DNA of 64,000 bases, taken from Catellatospora sp. IY07-71. GTDB taxonomy: Bacteria > Actinomycetota > Actinomycetes > Mycobacteriales > Micromonosporaceae. Of the stretch, positions 33,710 to 43,269 are shown in pieces; position 1 is the stretch's first letter, and every line of letters begins with the position of its first letter. The notes under the pieces were generated by a model. It was given only the letters and a program-made list of their open reading frames with translations. It searched no databases and was not told the DNA's origin. The translations under genes and the position numbers were made by a program. The DNA lies in assembly GCF_018326265.1 (NCBI RefSeq), contig NZ_AP023360.1, positions 6,817,001 through 6,881,000 on the forward strand, given 5' to 3'.

Positions 33710-34458
33710 TGTCCCGACGCGACACGTCCGCCCCCGGCAGCTCCCTGGAGCGCGCGGACCGCAGCCGGTCGCTGCCCGCGACGCCGTACGGCGGTTTCAA
33801 ACGGCGCCGGGACCGCTTCCACGGCTGGTGGGACGGGCGGCTCGGGCGGCCCGACGTCGCCTCCGAGGACCTCAAGACCGCCTACTGGCGGGGCCTGGAG
33901 AACCTCGCGCTGAAGATGTACCAGCAGGAGCGCGTCGCGTTCCAGGAGGAGTTCGGCCCCGCGCTGCGCCGCGCCGCCGCCGCGAAGACCGAGCTGCAGC
34001 AGTGCCACGAAGCCCTGCCCGAGCAGCGGCTCGCGGTCGAGGTCGCGCAGGCCGAGTTCAGCGACGAGAAGCTGCGCCAGGAGAAGCTGCGCGAGTCACG
34101 CGCCCCGGGCGTGCCCGACGACGTGCTCGCCCGCAACCGCGCGCTGGCCAGGCAACGCGAGCAGCTGGCGGCCGCGAGAGGCCGCTTCGACAAGACCCGC
34201 GAGCGCGGCGACCGCCTCGAGATCGAGATCAAGGACCTGGAGGTCCGGATCCGGCTCGGCATGGAGCAGGCCCAGTCCCGGGCGGACCTCGCCTGGCGGC
34301 ACGTGTCCGAGCGCATCAACGTGTACCGCCAGTCGCTGTGCCGGTCCCACGAGTACGGCGACGAGATCGACGCCCGGCTCGGCGACATGGCCGGCCCTCC
34401 GCCGTTCCCGGACGGCGGAGCCGACCACCCCGCGCAGACCCCCTCGGACAGGAGCTGA
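33709..34458 (+). CDS. Cytosolic coiled-coil protein of the OmpA module
   Basis: A 249-residue protein, basic at the N-terminus (SRRDTSAPGSSLERADRSRS, then GGFKRRRDRFHGWW). From about residue 60 to 215 it is almost entirely helical with heptad-like Leu/Ala/Glu/Arg patterning (EEFGPALRRAAAAKTELQQC, LARNRALARQREQLAAARG, DRLEIEIKDLEVRI). It has no membrane segment. GGGGAGG lies 5 bp before ATG 33709. It is followed after 7 bp by the membrane protein gene and then the OmpA lipoprotein, so it is probably the cytosolic part of one envelope-spanning complex. No named family recognised. Confidence 0.7.
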   Translation: MSRRDTSAPGSSLERADRSRSLPATPYGGFKRRRDRFHGWWDGRLGRPDVASEDLKTAYWRGLENLALKMYQQERVAFQEEFGPALRRAAAAKTELQQCHEALPEQRLAVEVAQAEFSDEKLRQEKLRESRAPGVPDDVLARNRALARQREQLAAARGRFDKTRERGDRLEIEIKDLEVRIRLGMEQAQSRADLAWRHVSERINVYRQSLCRSHEYGDEIDARLGDMAGPPPFPDGGADHPAQTPSDRS

Positions 34459-34465
34459 AGCACCC

Positions 34466-35752
34466 ATGGCCCGCAACCACGCAGACCCCGGCGCGCCTGC
34501 CGGATACTACGGCTCGCTTCGGCCGCCGGACCAGGACGCCCTGCTCAGGGAAGTGGAGAGCGACCTCGCCAGGATGCCGGCCCTGGACGAGGGCCTCGGC
34601 GGCGTGCTCGACCCCGCCATCGACGCCAAGGCCGCCGGCTGGGACCACGACATCGACCTGGAGTACAAGCGGCAGGTCCAGCTCGCCAAGGACGAGCTGG
34701 CCCGCATCGCGCCGGACGCCGCCGCGCGCCAGCGGCTGGTCGACGACGCCACCGCCGAGCAGGAGACCGCCCGGCAGATGTACGACAAGGCCCACCGCGA
34801 GGCCGTCGACCCTGCGTCCCGCCCCAGCAGCGCCCTCGTGCCGGCGCAGGCCAAGCAGTCCGGGCCGGCCCACCTCGTCATGGCGCACACCCCGCCCGGC
34901 ACCGCGCTCACCCCGCACGACCCCGCCGCGGCCGCCCGCGCCCCCCGCCGGAACCCCCGGCGCGGCTACGGACCCGGCCGCGTCGACGGGCTCTCAGCCG
35001 GCGACCTGGCCCACTATGGCGTGCTCACGCTGGCCATGCTCGCCGACTTCGTCGCGTTCTACCAGGTGCTCGCCCTGATCCTGGGCAGCCTGCCGGAGCT
35101 GCTCTACGTCGCGGTGCTCGCGGTCACCCTCATGGCGGTGTACCTGATGCACAAGGCGGGTGAGACGTTCCGCGACTTCGTCGCGCGCCACCACCCCGGT
35201 GGGGACCTCTGGATCGTCGTGGTGTGCGTGCTCGGCTGGGCGCTGCTCGGCGCGGGCGCCTACTGGCTGCGGCTGACCGTCGAGGACGACGAGGGCGCCA
35301 GCACGTCGCTGCTCAACTTCGGCGGCTTCGAGGTCGGCGAGGACGACACCTCGACGGCCACCAAGGCGATGGTCTTCCTCATCGTGTACGTGACCACCGG
35401 CGTCCTGGCCATGGTCGGCGCGTACCTGGCGCGTCACCCGTACACCAGCGCCTACCGCGCAGCGCGCCGCAACCTGCGCCGCAAGACCCGGCGGCTGCGC
35501 CGGGTCTCCCGCCGCGCAGCCAAGCTGCTCGCCCGCCAGCGCACCCTGAACGAGCGGCTGGAGGCCGAGGCCGCGGTCGCCGACGGGCACCGCGGGCAGC
35601 GCCGGGCGCTGGCCTGCGTGCTGAAGACGCACGTGCGCACCCAGATCGCCCAGCGGCTGCACGATCCGGAGCAGCTGCAGTACCTGCTCGGGCAGCCCAT
35701 CCCCGGGTGCTCCACCCGGCCCGCGGAGAGGAACTCGGATGCGGCTGTCTGA
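34466..35752 (+). CDS. Four-helix membrane protein with long cytosolic flanks, OmpA module
   Basis: A 428-residue protein. The first ~170 residues are soluble, helical and charged (EVESDLARMPALDEGLGG, LEYKRQVQLAKDELARIAPD). Four TM helices lie at about 180-205, 210-230, 247-268 and 300-325. An acidic loop before the last (VEDDEGASTSLLNFGGFEVG) should face outward. A very basic coiled-coil tail follows (AARRNLRRKTRRLRRVSRRA, residues ~333-410). The layout loosely recalls MotA/ZorA-type proteins with large cytosolic parts, but no conserved MotA residues could be identified. It overlaps the next gene by 14 bp. Confidence 0.75.
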   Translation: MARNHADPGAPAGYYGSLRPPDQDALLREVESDLARMPALDEGLGGVLDPAIDAKAAGWDHDIDLEYKRQVQLAKDELARIAPDAAARQRLVDDATAEQETARQMYDKAHREAVDPASRPSSALVPAQAKQSGPAHLVMAHTPPGTALTPHDPAAAARAPRRNPRRGYGPGRVDGLSAGDLAHYGVLTLAMLADFVAFYQVLALILGSLPELLYVAVLAVTLMAVYLMHKAGETFRDFVARHHPGGDLWIVVVCVLGWALLGAGAYWLRLTVEDDEGASTSLLNFGGFEVGEDDTSTATKAMVFLIVYVTTGVLAMVGAYLARHPYTSAYRAARRNLRRKTRRLRRVSRRAAKLLARQRTLNERLEAEAAVADGHRGQRRALACVLKTHVRTQIAQRLHDPEQLQYLLGQPIPGCSTRPAERNSDAAV

Positions 35753-36959
35753 TCGCACCCGCCGGGGGCGCGCCCTCGCCCGCGCCGCGTCGATGGGCGT
35801 CCTGCTCGCCACCGCCCTGCCCGCCGCCGCCTGCTCCGAGGCCTGCTGCCCGCCGGAGATGACCTTCGCGGCGCTGCCGGGCTGTCTGGAGCAGGGCGGC
35901 GAGGTGGCGCTCGCGGTCGGGGCGCGGGCCAACCAGCCCGCCCCGGTGCTGCCCGCCGAGGTGCAGACCCTGCTGCAGCGCACCGCGTACGACGGCGACC
36001 GGATCAGCGTGTTCCGGGTCGACGGCGATCCCAAGCCGACCGGCGACGCCAAGTTCGGCAGCGGCGCGCAGAACAAGGTGCGCTGGGACAAGGACCTGGA
36101 GAACTTCCAGCTGAGCCTCGGCAAGGCGATCAGCGCGGTGAAGGCGGAGCAGCCCGAGGCCAACCCGCTGGAGGCGGTCGCCCGTGCCAGCGAGGCGGCG
36201 GCCGGCCAGGGCACGGTCGTCCTGATCGACTCGGGCCTGCAGACGCTGGCCCCGCTCGACTTCCGCCAGGACGGCATGATCGACGCCGACCCGGTGGAGC
36301 TGGTCGACTTCCTGGAGAAGGAGGGCCAGCTGCCCAAGCTGGACGGCAAGGCCCTGGTCCTGGTGGGCATCGGCACGACCGCCGAGCCGCAGCGGTCGCT
36401 CGACACGGCCCGCCGGGACAACCTGCTGGCGATCTGGCGTGAGATCGGCAAGCGGGGCGGTGCCCGGTGCGTCGAGTCCTACGCCACCGCGCAGCAGGCG
36501 GCCGCGCCGGACGGGCTGCCCGCCGTGGGCGCCGTCACGATCCCGCCGCCGCCGAACCCGCCCCAGGGCTGCGACAGTGTCAGCATCCGCGACGCCGGGC
36601 GGGTGAAGTTCCGGCCCAACTCGGCCGACTTCGTCAGCGAATCGGACGCCGCCGCCGAGCTGAAGGCCTACGCCGACACCGCGCTCGCGAAGAAGTATCG
36701 GGTCAAGCTGACCGGCACCACGTCCTCGGCCGGCGAGAACCGCAACACCGAGAGCAAGCGGAAGCTGTCCCGCGACCGTGCCGAGGCGGTCAAGCGGATC
36801 CTGGTGGGACATGGTGTCCCCGCCGGCGACGTCGAGACGCTCGGGGCGGGCATGGACTTCCCCGGCTTCGCCGACGACCGGGACCGCGGCGGCAACCTCG
36901 TGCCGCAGCTCGCCGCGCGCAATCGGCAGGTGATCCTGGAGTTCACCGGCTGCGCGTAG
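35739..36959 (+). CDS. Lipoprotein with vWA-like and C-terminal OmpA-like domain
   Basis: A 406-residue exported protein. A basic N-terminus and hydrophobic stretch end in ALPAAAC, with Cys32 as likely lipidation site. A middle Rossmann-like region contains GTVVLIDSGLQTLAPLDF and KALVLVGIGTT (vWA-like, weak). The C-terminal ~115 residues are an OmpA/MotB peptidoglycan-binding fold: FRPNSADFVSESDAAAELK, KLSRDRAEAVKRILVGHGV and AARNRQVILEF. The usual peptidoglycan-binding Asp of GxTD is replaced (GTTSSAGENRN), while the Arg of the RNRxV motif is kept. It is the third gene of the module, overlapping the membrane protein gene by 14 bp. Confidence 0.82.
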   Translation: MRLSDRTRRGRALARAASMGVLLATALPAAACSEACCPPEMTFAALPGCLEQGGEVALAVGARANQPAPVLPAEVQTLLQRTAYDGDRISVFRVDGDPKPTGDAKFGSGAQNKVRWDKDLENFQLSLGKAISAVKAEQPEANPLEAVARASEAAAGQGTVVLIDSGLQTLAPLDFRQDGMIDADPVELVDFLEKEGQLPKLDGKALVLVGIGTTAEPQRSLDTARRDNLLAIWREIGKRGGARCVESYATAQQAAAPDGLPAVGAVTIPPPPNPPQGCDSVSIRDAGRVKFRPNSADFVSESDAAAELKAYADTALAKKYRVKLTGTTSSAGENRNTESKRKLSRDRAEAVKRILVGHGVPAGDVETLGAGMDFPGFADDRDRGGNLVPQLAARNRQVILEFTGCA

Positions 36960-36971
36960 GCACCACGGACA

Positions 36972-37003
36972 CCGGGACCGGCCGCGCACTCGGCCGGTCC
37001 CGG
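36972..37003 (+). terminator. Hairpin terminator of the OmpA module
   Basis: CCGGGACCGGCCG (36972-36984) and CGGCCGGTCCCGG (36991-37003) form a perfect 13-bp stem with a 6-nt loop, 12 bp after the OmpA gene stop. No U-tract. Confidence 0.75.
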
Positions 37004-37054
37004 CCCGCTGGATCGGCGCGGCGTAGGGTGGGCGGAGATCATCAGGAGGTACGG

Positions 37055-37825
37055 ATGAAGAGCGTCTTCGTCACCGGATCCGCCGACGGCATCGGGCTGC
37101 AGACGGCACGTGACCTGATCGCGGCCGGGCACCGGGTGGTGCTGCACGCCCGCGACGAGCAGCGCGCGGCGCAGGTGCGCGACGCGGTCCCCACCGCCGC
37201 GGCCGTCGTCGCCGGGGACGTGTCGTCCCTGGCGCAGACCAGGTCACTGGCCGCGGCCGCCGCCGCGCACGGCCCGTATGACGTGGTCGTGCACAACGTC
37301 GGCATCGGCAGCAGCAGCGAGCGCGTGGTGACCGAGGACGGCATCGAGCGCATCTTCGCCGTGAACGTGCTCGCGCCGTACTTGCTGACGGCTCTGCTGC
37401 CGCTGCCGGAACGGCTGATCTATCTGACGTCCGGGCTGGAGTCGGGCGGCCGGGCCGACTTCGCCGACCTGCAGTTCGAGCGCAAGCCGTGGCAGGGCAT
37501 GCAGGCGTACAGCGACTCGAAGCTGCACGACGTGACGCTGGCGTTCGCGGTTGCCCGCCTGTTCCCGGCGGTGCTGAGCAACGCCGTCGACCCCGGCTGG
37601 ATCAAGACGCGGATGGGCGGGCCGAACGCGCCGGACAGCCTGCCGGAGGGTGCCGAGACGCAGGTCTGGCTGGCCACCGCCGACCCGGCCGAGGTCGGGT
37701 TCAGTGGGCGCTACCTCAAGCGGCGGCAGGACCTGCGCGCCAACCCGGCCGCCTACGACGTGAGCGTGCAGGACCGGCTGCTGGCCGCGTGCGCGCAGCT
37801 GACCGGCGAGAAGTTCCCCGCCTGA
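37055..37825 (+). CDS. Short-chain dehydrogenase/reductase
   Basis: A 256-residue SDR with the cofactor motif VTGSADGIGLQTA (residues ~5-17), an Asp-rich second strand (GDVSSLAQTR), NVGIGSS in place of NNAG, and the catalytic pair in AYSDSKLHDVTLAF (Tyr and Lys of YxxxK). The expected active-site Ser lies in IYLTSGLESGG. The product and substrate are unknown. AGGAGG (37044-37049) precedes ATG 37055. It is followed by a convergent VanY-like gene 3 bp away. Confidence 0.87.
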   Translation: MKSVFVTGSADGIGLQTARDLIAAGHRVVLHARDEQRAAQVRDAVPTAAAVVAGDVSSLAQTRSLAAAAAAHGPYDVVVHNVGIGSSSERVVTEDGIERIFAVNVLAPYLLTALLPLPERLIYLTSGLESGGRADFADLQFERKPWQGMQAYSDSKLHDVTLAFAVARLFPAVLSNAVDPGWIKTRMGGPNAPDSLPEGAETQVWLATADPAEVGFSGRYLKRRQDLRANPAAYDVSVQDRLLAACAQLTGEKFPA

Positions 37826-37828
37826 GCG

Positions 37829-38377
37829 TCAGCTCGCGGAGGCGTCCGGCAGCGGAGGCGGGCAGGGCTGCGACCGCAGCTCGAAGTGCCAGATCTCGTT
37901 GGCGTAGATCTGGCACAGTCCGTACGCCGCGCCGTGCCGCTGGAGCCACCGGTCGGCGTCGACCGGTCCCACGTCGACGGCGTCGCCGGTGACGTGGGTG
38001 GACCGGTCCGGGGTGTTGACCAGGCGGCGCGCCTCCTCCGGCCCGTGTTCCGCGACGGCCTCCTTCAGCAGGTGCTCCTGGTGGTCGCGGCTGCGCCAGC
38101 CGGAGTTGATCACAAGGGTGACGCCGTCGCCCCGGGCGTCCACGGCGGCCTTGCGGACGGCGTCGCGCAGCGCGGGGTCGAGCCCGGTGATCGCCGGGTG
38201 GTCGTCGTCGAACGGCGACACCGGCTCGGCCAGGTAACCGTCCGCGGCGGTCAGGGCGCCGGCCGCCGACGCGTCCTGCGCGAAGGCCGTGTACGTCGGC
38301 ACCGCGACCGCGAGGGCGGCGGCGGCACCGACACCGGCTCGCCAGGGCAGCCGGGGACGCGGGGCTGGGCAGGTCAT
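37829..38377 (-). CDS. Secreted D-alanyl-D-alanine carboxypeptidase, VanY/M15 family
   Basis: A 182-residue exported metallo-peptidase. After MTCPAPRPRLPWRAG a hydrophobic segment to AVPTYTAFAQDASA is a signal peptide or N-terminal anchor. The M15 motifs are present: SGWRSRDHQEHLL (substrate pocket), STHVTGDAVDVGP (zinc ligands His and Asp in HxxGxAxD) and EIWHFEL (third His). It trims the terminal D-Ala of peptidoglycan stem peptides. GAGAGGAGC precedes the ATG. An inverted repeat GGTCACCG/CGGTGACC (38395-38402 / 38412-38419) lies in the leader. Confidence 0.88.
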   Translation of the reverse strand: MTCPAPRPRLPWRAGVGAAAALAVAVPTYTAFAQDASAAGALTAADGYLAEPVSPFDDDHPAITGLDPALRDAVRKAAVDARGDGVTLVINSGWRSRDHQEHLLKEAVAEHGPEEARRLVNTPDRSTHVTGDAVDVGPVDADRWLQRHGAAYGLCQIYANEIWHFELRSQPCPPPLPDASAS

Positions 38378-38524
38378 CTCGAAGCTCCTCTCCCGGTCAC
38401 CGCGACGATCACGGTGACCCGCGAGGAACCACTCCACCACTCAGCGTGTTACCGCAGGGTGAGCCGATACCCACACATGCTGTTAACACCCACCACAGTC
38501 TCTTGAAAGGCGCGAATCGGGCGC

Positions 38525-39610
38525 TCAGCCCTGCCAGGGCTCCACCCCGACCTCGACCAGCTCGCCCGTGCGGGCGGACTCGTCGATGGCGAGGCTGATC
38601 GCGTGGTCCTGGCACGCCGCGGCGAGCGGATACGGGGCCGGTCCCTGCTCGCGTACCCACCGGCCGGTGGCCTCCAGGATGGTCGCGATGGCGATCTCCT
38701 CATCGGACAGCCGCGCGCCCGCGTACGGGTTGGTGTAGAGCACCTCGCCGTCGAATCCGATGTGGTCCAGGTCGAAGCCCTCCAGGTTGAGGTCGCGGCC
38801 GGTCTGGCGGCGGCGCAGCTGCGACTCCACGAACGTGCGGGTGCCCTGCAGGCGCACCACCCGGTCGTCGGTCAGCTCGCCGAGGCTGCCGCGCACCACG
38901 ATGCGGCGGCTGCGCAGCGGGTTCCACCACTGGTTGTCGGTGAAGTCGTAGAGGCCGCTGCGCCCGCCGCCGAAGTCGACGGTGGCCAGCGTCGTCGTCG
39001 CCGGGCGCGGGGTGGCGTCGTCGCGCCAGCCCGCCGGGGTCAGCGGGTCGGCCAGCGGCGCGGTGAAGGTACGCGCGTGCACGCTCGCCGGGCCCAGGCC
39101 GACGCCGAGCATGCCCCGCAGCATCGACACCGCGTGGTAGCCGTGGGTGGACGACACCTGCGCCGAGGTGGGCTCCCCGATCACGCCGGTACGCAGCACC
39201 GCCAGCCGGGCGGCGTGGTCGGGCAGCAGCAGGTACTGCTCGGCGACCTGGACGCGCTCGGCCCTGCCGACCTGCTCCCAGAGGCGGCGCAGCCCGGCCA
39301 GGTCCGGTGCGGGCGGCGTCTCGGACAGCACGGGCATGCCGCGCTCGCACAGCGCCTCGACCAGGCCGGGGTTGACGCCCCACGGCACGGAGGTGATCAC
39401 GTACTCGGGGTCGCCGGTGCGCAGCAGGGCGTCCAGGTCCTGGGTGACGGGCAGCCGCCAGCGGCCGGCCACCTCGGCGGCGGCCTCGGGCGAGCGCGTC
39501 AGCACGCCGGTCACCGTGAACCGCTCGGGCATCAGCTCGGCGAGCTTGAAGAAGAACTGCGCACGCCAGCCGCGCCCGACCACCGCGTACCGCACCGGGT
39601 TGTGAGTCAC
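38525..39610 (-). CDS. Gfo/Idh/MocA family oxidoreductase
   Basis: A 361-residue protein with an N-terminal Rossmann fold (RYAVVGRGWRAQFFFKLAEL), then ITSVPWGVNPGLVEALCERG and a C-terminal alpha/beta domain. The position that normally reads EKP, whose Lys contacts cofactor and substrate, is ETPPAPD here, so the catalytic Lys is missing. The protein may bind NAD(P) without classical dehydrogenase activity or use another residue. GTG start. No sugar transport or catabolic genes are adjacent, so the substrate is unknown. Confidence 0.82.
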   Translation of the reverse strand: MTHNPVRYAVVGRGWRAQFFFKLAELMPERFTVTGVLTRSPEAAAEVAGRWRLPVTQDLDALLRTGDPEYVITSVPWGVNPGLVEALCERGMPVLSETPPAPDLAGLRRLWEQVGRAERVQVAEQYLLLPDHAARLAVLRTGVIGEPTSAQVSSTHGYHAVSMLRGMLGVGLGPASVHARTFTAPLADPLTPAGWRDDATPRPATTTLATVDFGGGRSGLYDFTDNQWWNPLRSRRIVVRGSLGELTDDRVVRLQGTRTFVESQLRRRQTGRDLNLEGFDLDHIGFDGEVLYTNPYAGARLSDEEIAIATILEATGRWVREQGPAPYPLAAACQDHAISLAIDESARTGELVEVGVEPWQG

Positions 39611-39674
39611 AGCGGTACCGTACGGCAGCGGCGGGACCCCGCGCAGTGCGAGATCCCGCCGTGGACGGTGCCGG

Positions 39675-42053
<2,379 letters not shown>

Positions 42054-42118
42054 CGTGTCTCCATCCATGGCTTCGAGCGGCACCTGCGGCTCTGCAACGT
42101 CGGCACGGTCGCCGCAAC

Positions 42119-42143
42119 GGTACACGTACCGTACGACGTACGG
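42119..42143. promoter_or_regulatory. Tandem palindromic operator upstream of the UvrA2 gene
   Basis: GGTAC-AC-GTACC (42119-42130) is immediately followed, overlapping by two bases, by CCGTACG-A-CGTACGG (42129-42143), a perfect 15-bp palindrome typical of TetR-family sites. It sits 66-90 bp upstream of the UvrA2 ATG. No TetR gene is nearby, so the regulator acts from elsewhere. Confidence 0.65.
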
Positions 42144-42256
42144 TTGCAACCGCGGCGGGTGCCCGTCGCATTTCCGCGCGCAGGGTGACGGTGCTCACGG
42201 CGCCTCACCCTAACCAGGGCGGCGTGAGCTGCGCTTCTCGAATCCTGACCGGTTCC

Positions 42257-42349
42257 GCGAGGGCGGCCGGTGAGCTGCCGGGCGGCGGGGCGGGGTGGCA
42301 CGCCGGATACGCCCGGCCGCCCGGCAGCTGCGCCGGTCACCGCCCTCGC
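42257..42349. repeat. Long imperfect hairpin in a 550-bp divergent intergenic region
   Basis: GCGAGGGCGG (42257-42266) pairs with CCGCCCTCGC (42340-42349), and AGCTGCCGGGCGGC (42273-42286) pairs perfectly with GCCGCCCGGCAGCT (42316-42329). A few unpaired bases separate the two helices, giving a stem of ~25 bp with a 29-nt loop. It lies between divergent genes (UvrA2 and the response regulator), so it is not an ordinary terminator for either. The rest of 42144-42606 has no gene with coding bias. Confidence 0.55.
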
Positions 42350-42460
42350 CCCACCGACGGACGCGGACGGTGACCGGCGGCACGCAGGCGGCCTTCTCCC
42401 CCAGCCGGCCAGGCGTGCCATGACGCGGCGGCGCGAGCGTGCCGCCGCGGGTCCAAATGA

Positions 42461-42477
42461 TTAGGAAACTTTCTTAA
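42461..42477. promoter_or_regulatory. AT-rich palindrome upstream of the response regulator gene
   Basis: TTAGGAAA-C-TTTCTTAA (42461-42477) is a 17-bp palindrome with a single mismatch in a GC-rich context. It lies about 130 bp before the response-regulator ATG. It is probably an operator, either for the response regulator itself or for another factor. Confidence 0.5.
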
Positions 42478-42606
42478 AGACAGATCGAGTCAACCACTGG
42501 CGGTGGTCCAAGTCAAGGCATCCGTCGATGCACCCGGGCCACCTGGTGCCCGCGTGCGGCCATGACGCATCATCGAAGGCCGCGAGGCACCGAGGGGAGG
42601 CACGGC

Positions 42607-43263
42607 ATGCGGATCCTGCTGGTCGAGGATGACCTGCGGGTGGCCACGGCGATGACCGCCGCGCTGACCCGCCGGGGGTACGAGGTCGAGCACGCCGCCA
42701 CCGCGGCCGCCGCCCTGTCCGCCGCCCCCTGCGACCTCGCCCTGCTCGACCTCTCGCTGCCCGACGGCGACGGCCTGGACGTGTGCCGCCGGTTGCGGGC
42801 GCGCAGCCCCCAGCTGGGCATCATCGCGGTCACCGCCCGCGGCGAGGAGCGCGACCGGGTCACCGGGCTCCGCGTCGGCGCCGACGACTACGTGGTCAAG
42901 CCGTTCTCCATGGTCGAGCTGCAGGCGCGGATCGAGGCGGTGCTGCGCCGCGCGGCGTACGCCTCCCCCGAGCTGATGGTGATCGTGGCCGGGCGGCTGC
43001 GTATCGACGTGCCCGCCCGCACCGTCACCCTCGACGGCGCCGAGGTCGCGCTCACCCGCAAGGAGTTCGACATCCTGCTGTCCCTGGCCCGCCACCCCGG
43101 CGCGGTGATCACCCGCGACCGCATCCTGCTCGACGCCTGGCAGACCACCTGGGTCGCCAAGCACACCGTCGAGGTCCACGTCGGCTCGCTGCGCGGCAAG
43201 CTCGGCGACCCTCGCCTCATCGAGTCGGTCCGCGGCGTCGGCTACCGTCTGCGCACCGAGTAG
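42607..43263 (+). CDS. OmpR/PhoB-family response regulator
   Basis: A 218-residue response regulator. The receiver domain has the acidic pair in LLVEDDLRV, phosphoacceptor Asp48 in LALLDLSLPD, conserved Thr in AVTARG and Lys in YVVKPFS. The C-terminal winged helix has LTRKEFDILLSLARHPGAVI and the recognition helix in VAKHTVEVHVGSLRGKL, ending GVGYRLRTE. GGGGAGG precedes ATG 42607. The kinase gene starts 6 bp downstream, so they form one operon. Given the convergent TAXI gene, the pair may sense the ligand of that lipoprotein. Confidence 0.94.
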   Translation: MRILLVEDDLRVATAMTAALTRRGYEVEHAATAAAALSAAPCDLALLDLSLPDGDGLDVCRRLRARSPQLGIIAVTARGEERDRVTGLRVGADDYVVKPFSMVELQARIEAVLRRAAYASPELMVIVAGRLRIDVPARTVTLDGAEVALTRKEFDILLSLARHPGAVITRDRILLDAWQTTWVAKHTVEVHVGSLRGKLGDPRLIESVRGVGYRLRTE

Positions 43264-43269
43264 CCACCC

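Noticed and set aside
33709-36959. The OmpA module as a Zorya-type defence system
   Set aside because: ZorC/ZorD or ZorE partners are absent, the membrane protein shows no MotA-like conserved residues I can identify, and the OmpA protein is a lipoprotein with a large extra domain rather than a MotB-like one-TM protein.
38378-38524. c-di-AMP (ydaO-type) riboswitch before the VanY-like gene
   Set aside because: Such riboswitches often precede actinobacterial cell-wall hydrolases, but the conserved ydaO core bases were not found; only a short GGTCACCG/CGGTGACC repeat is present.
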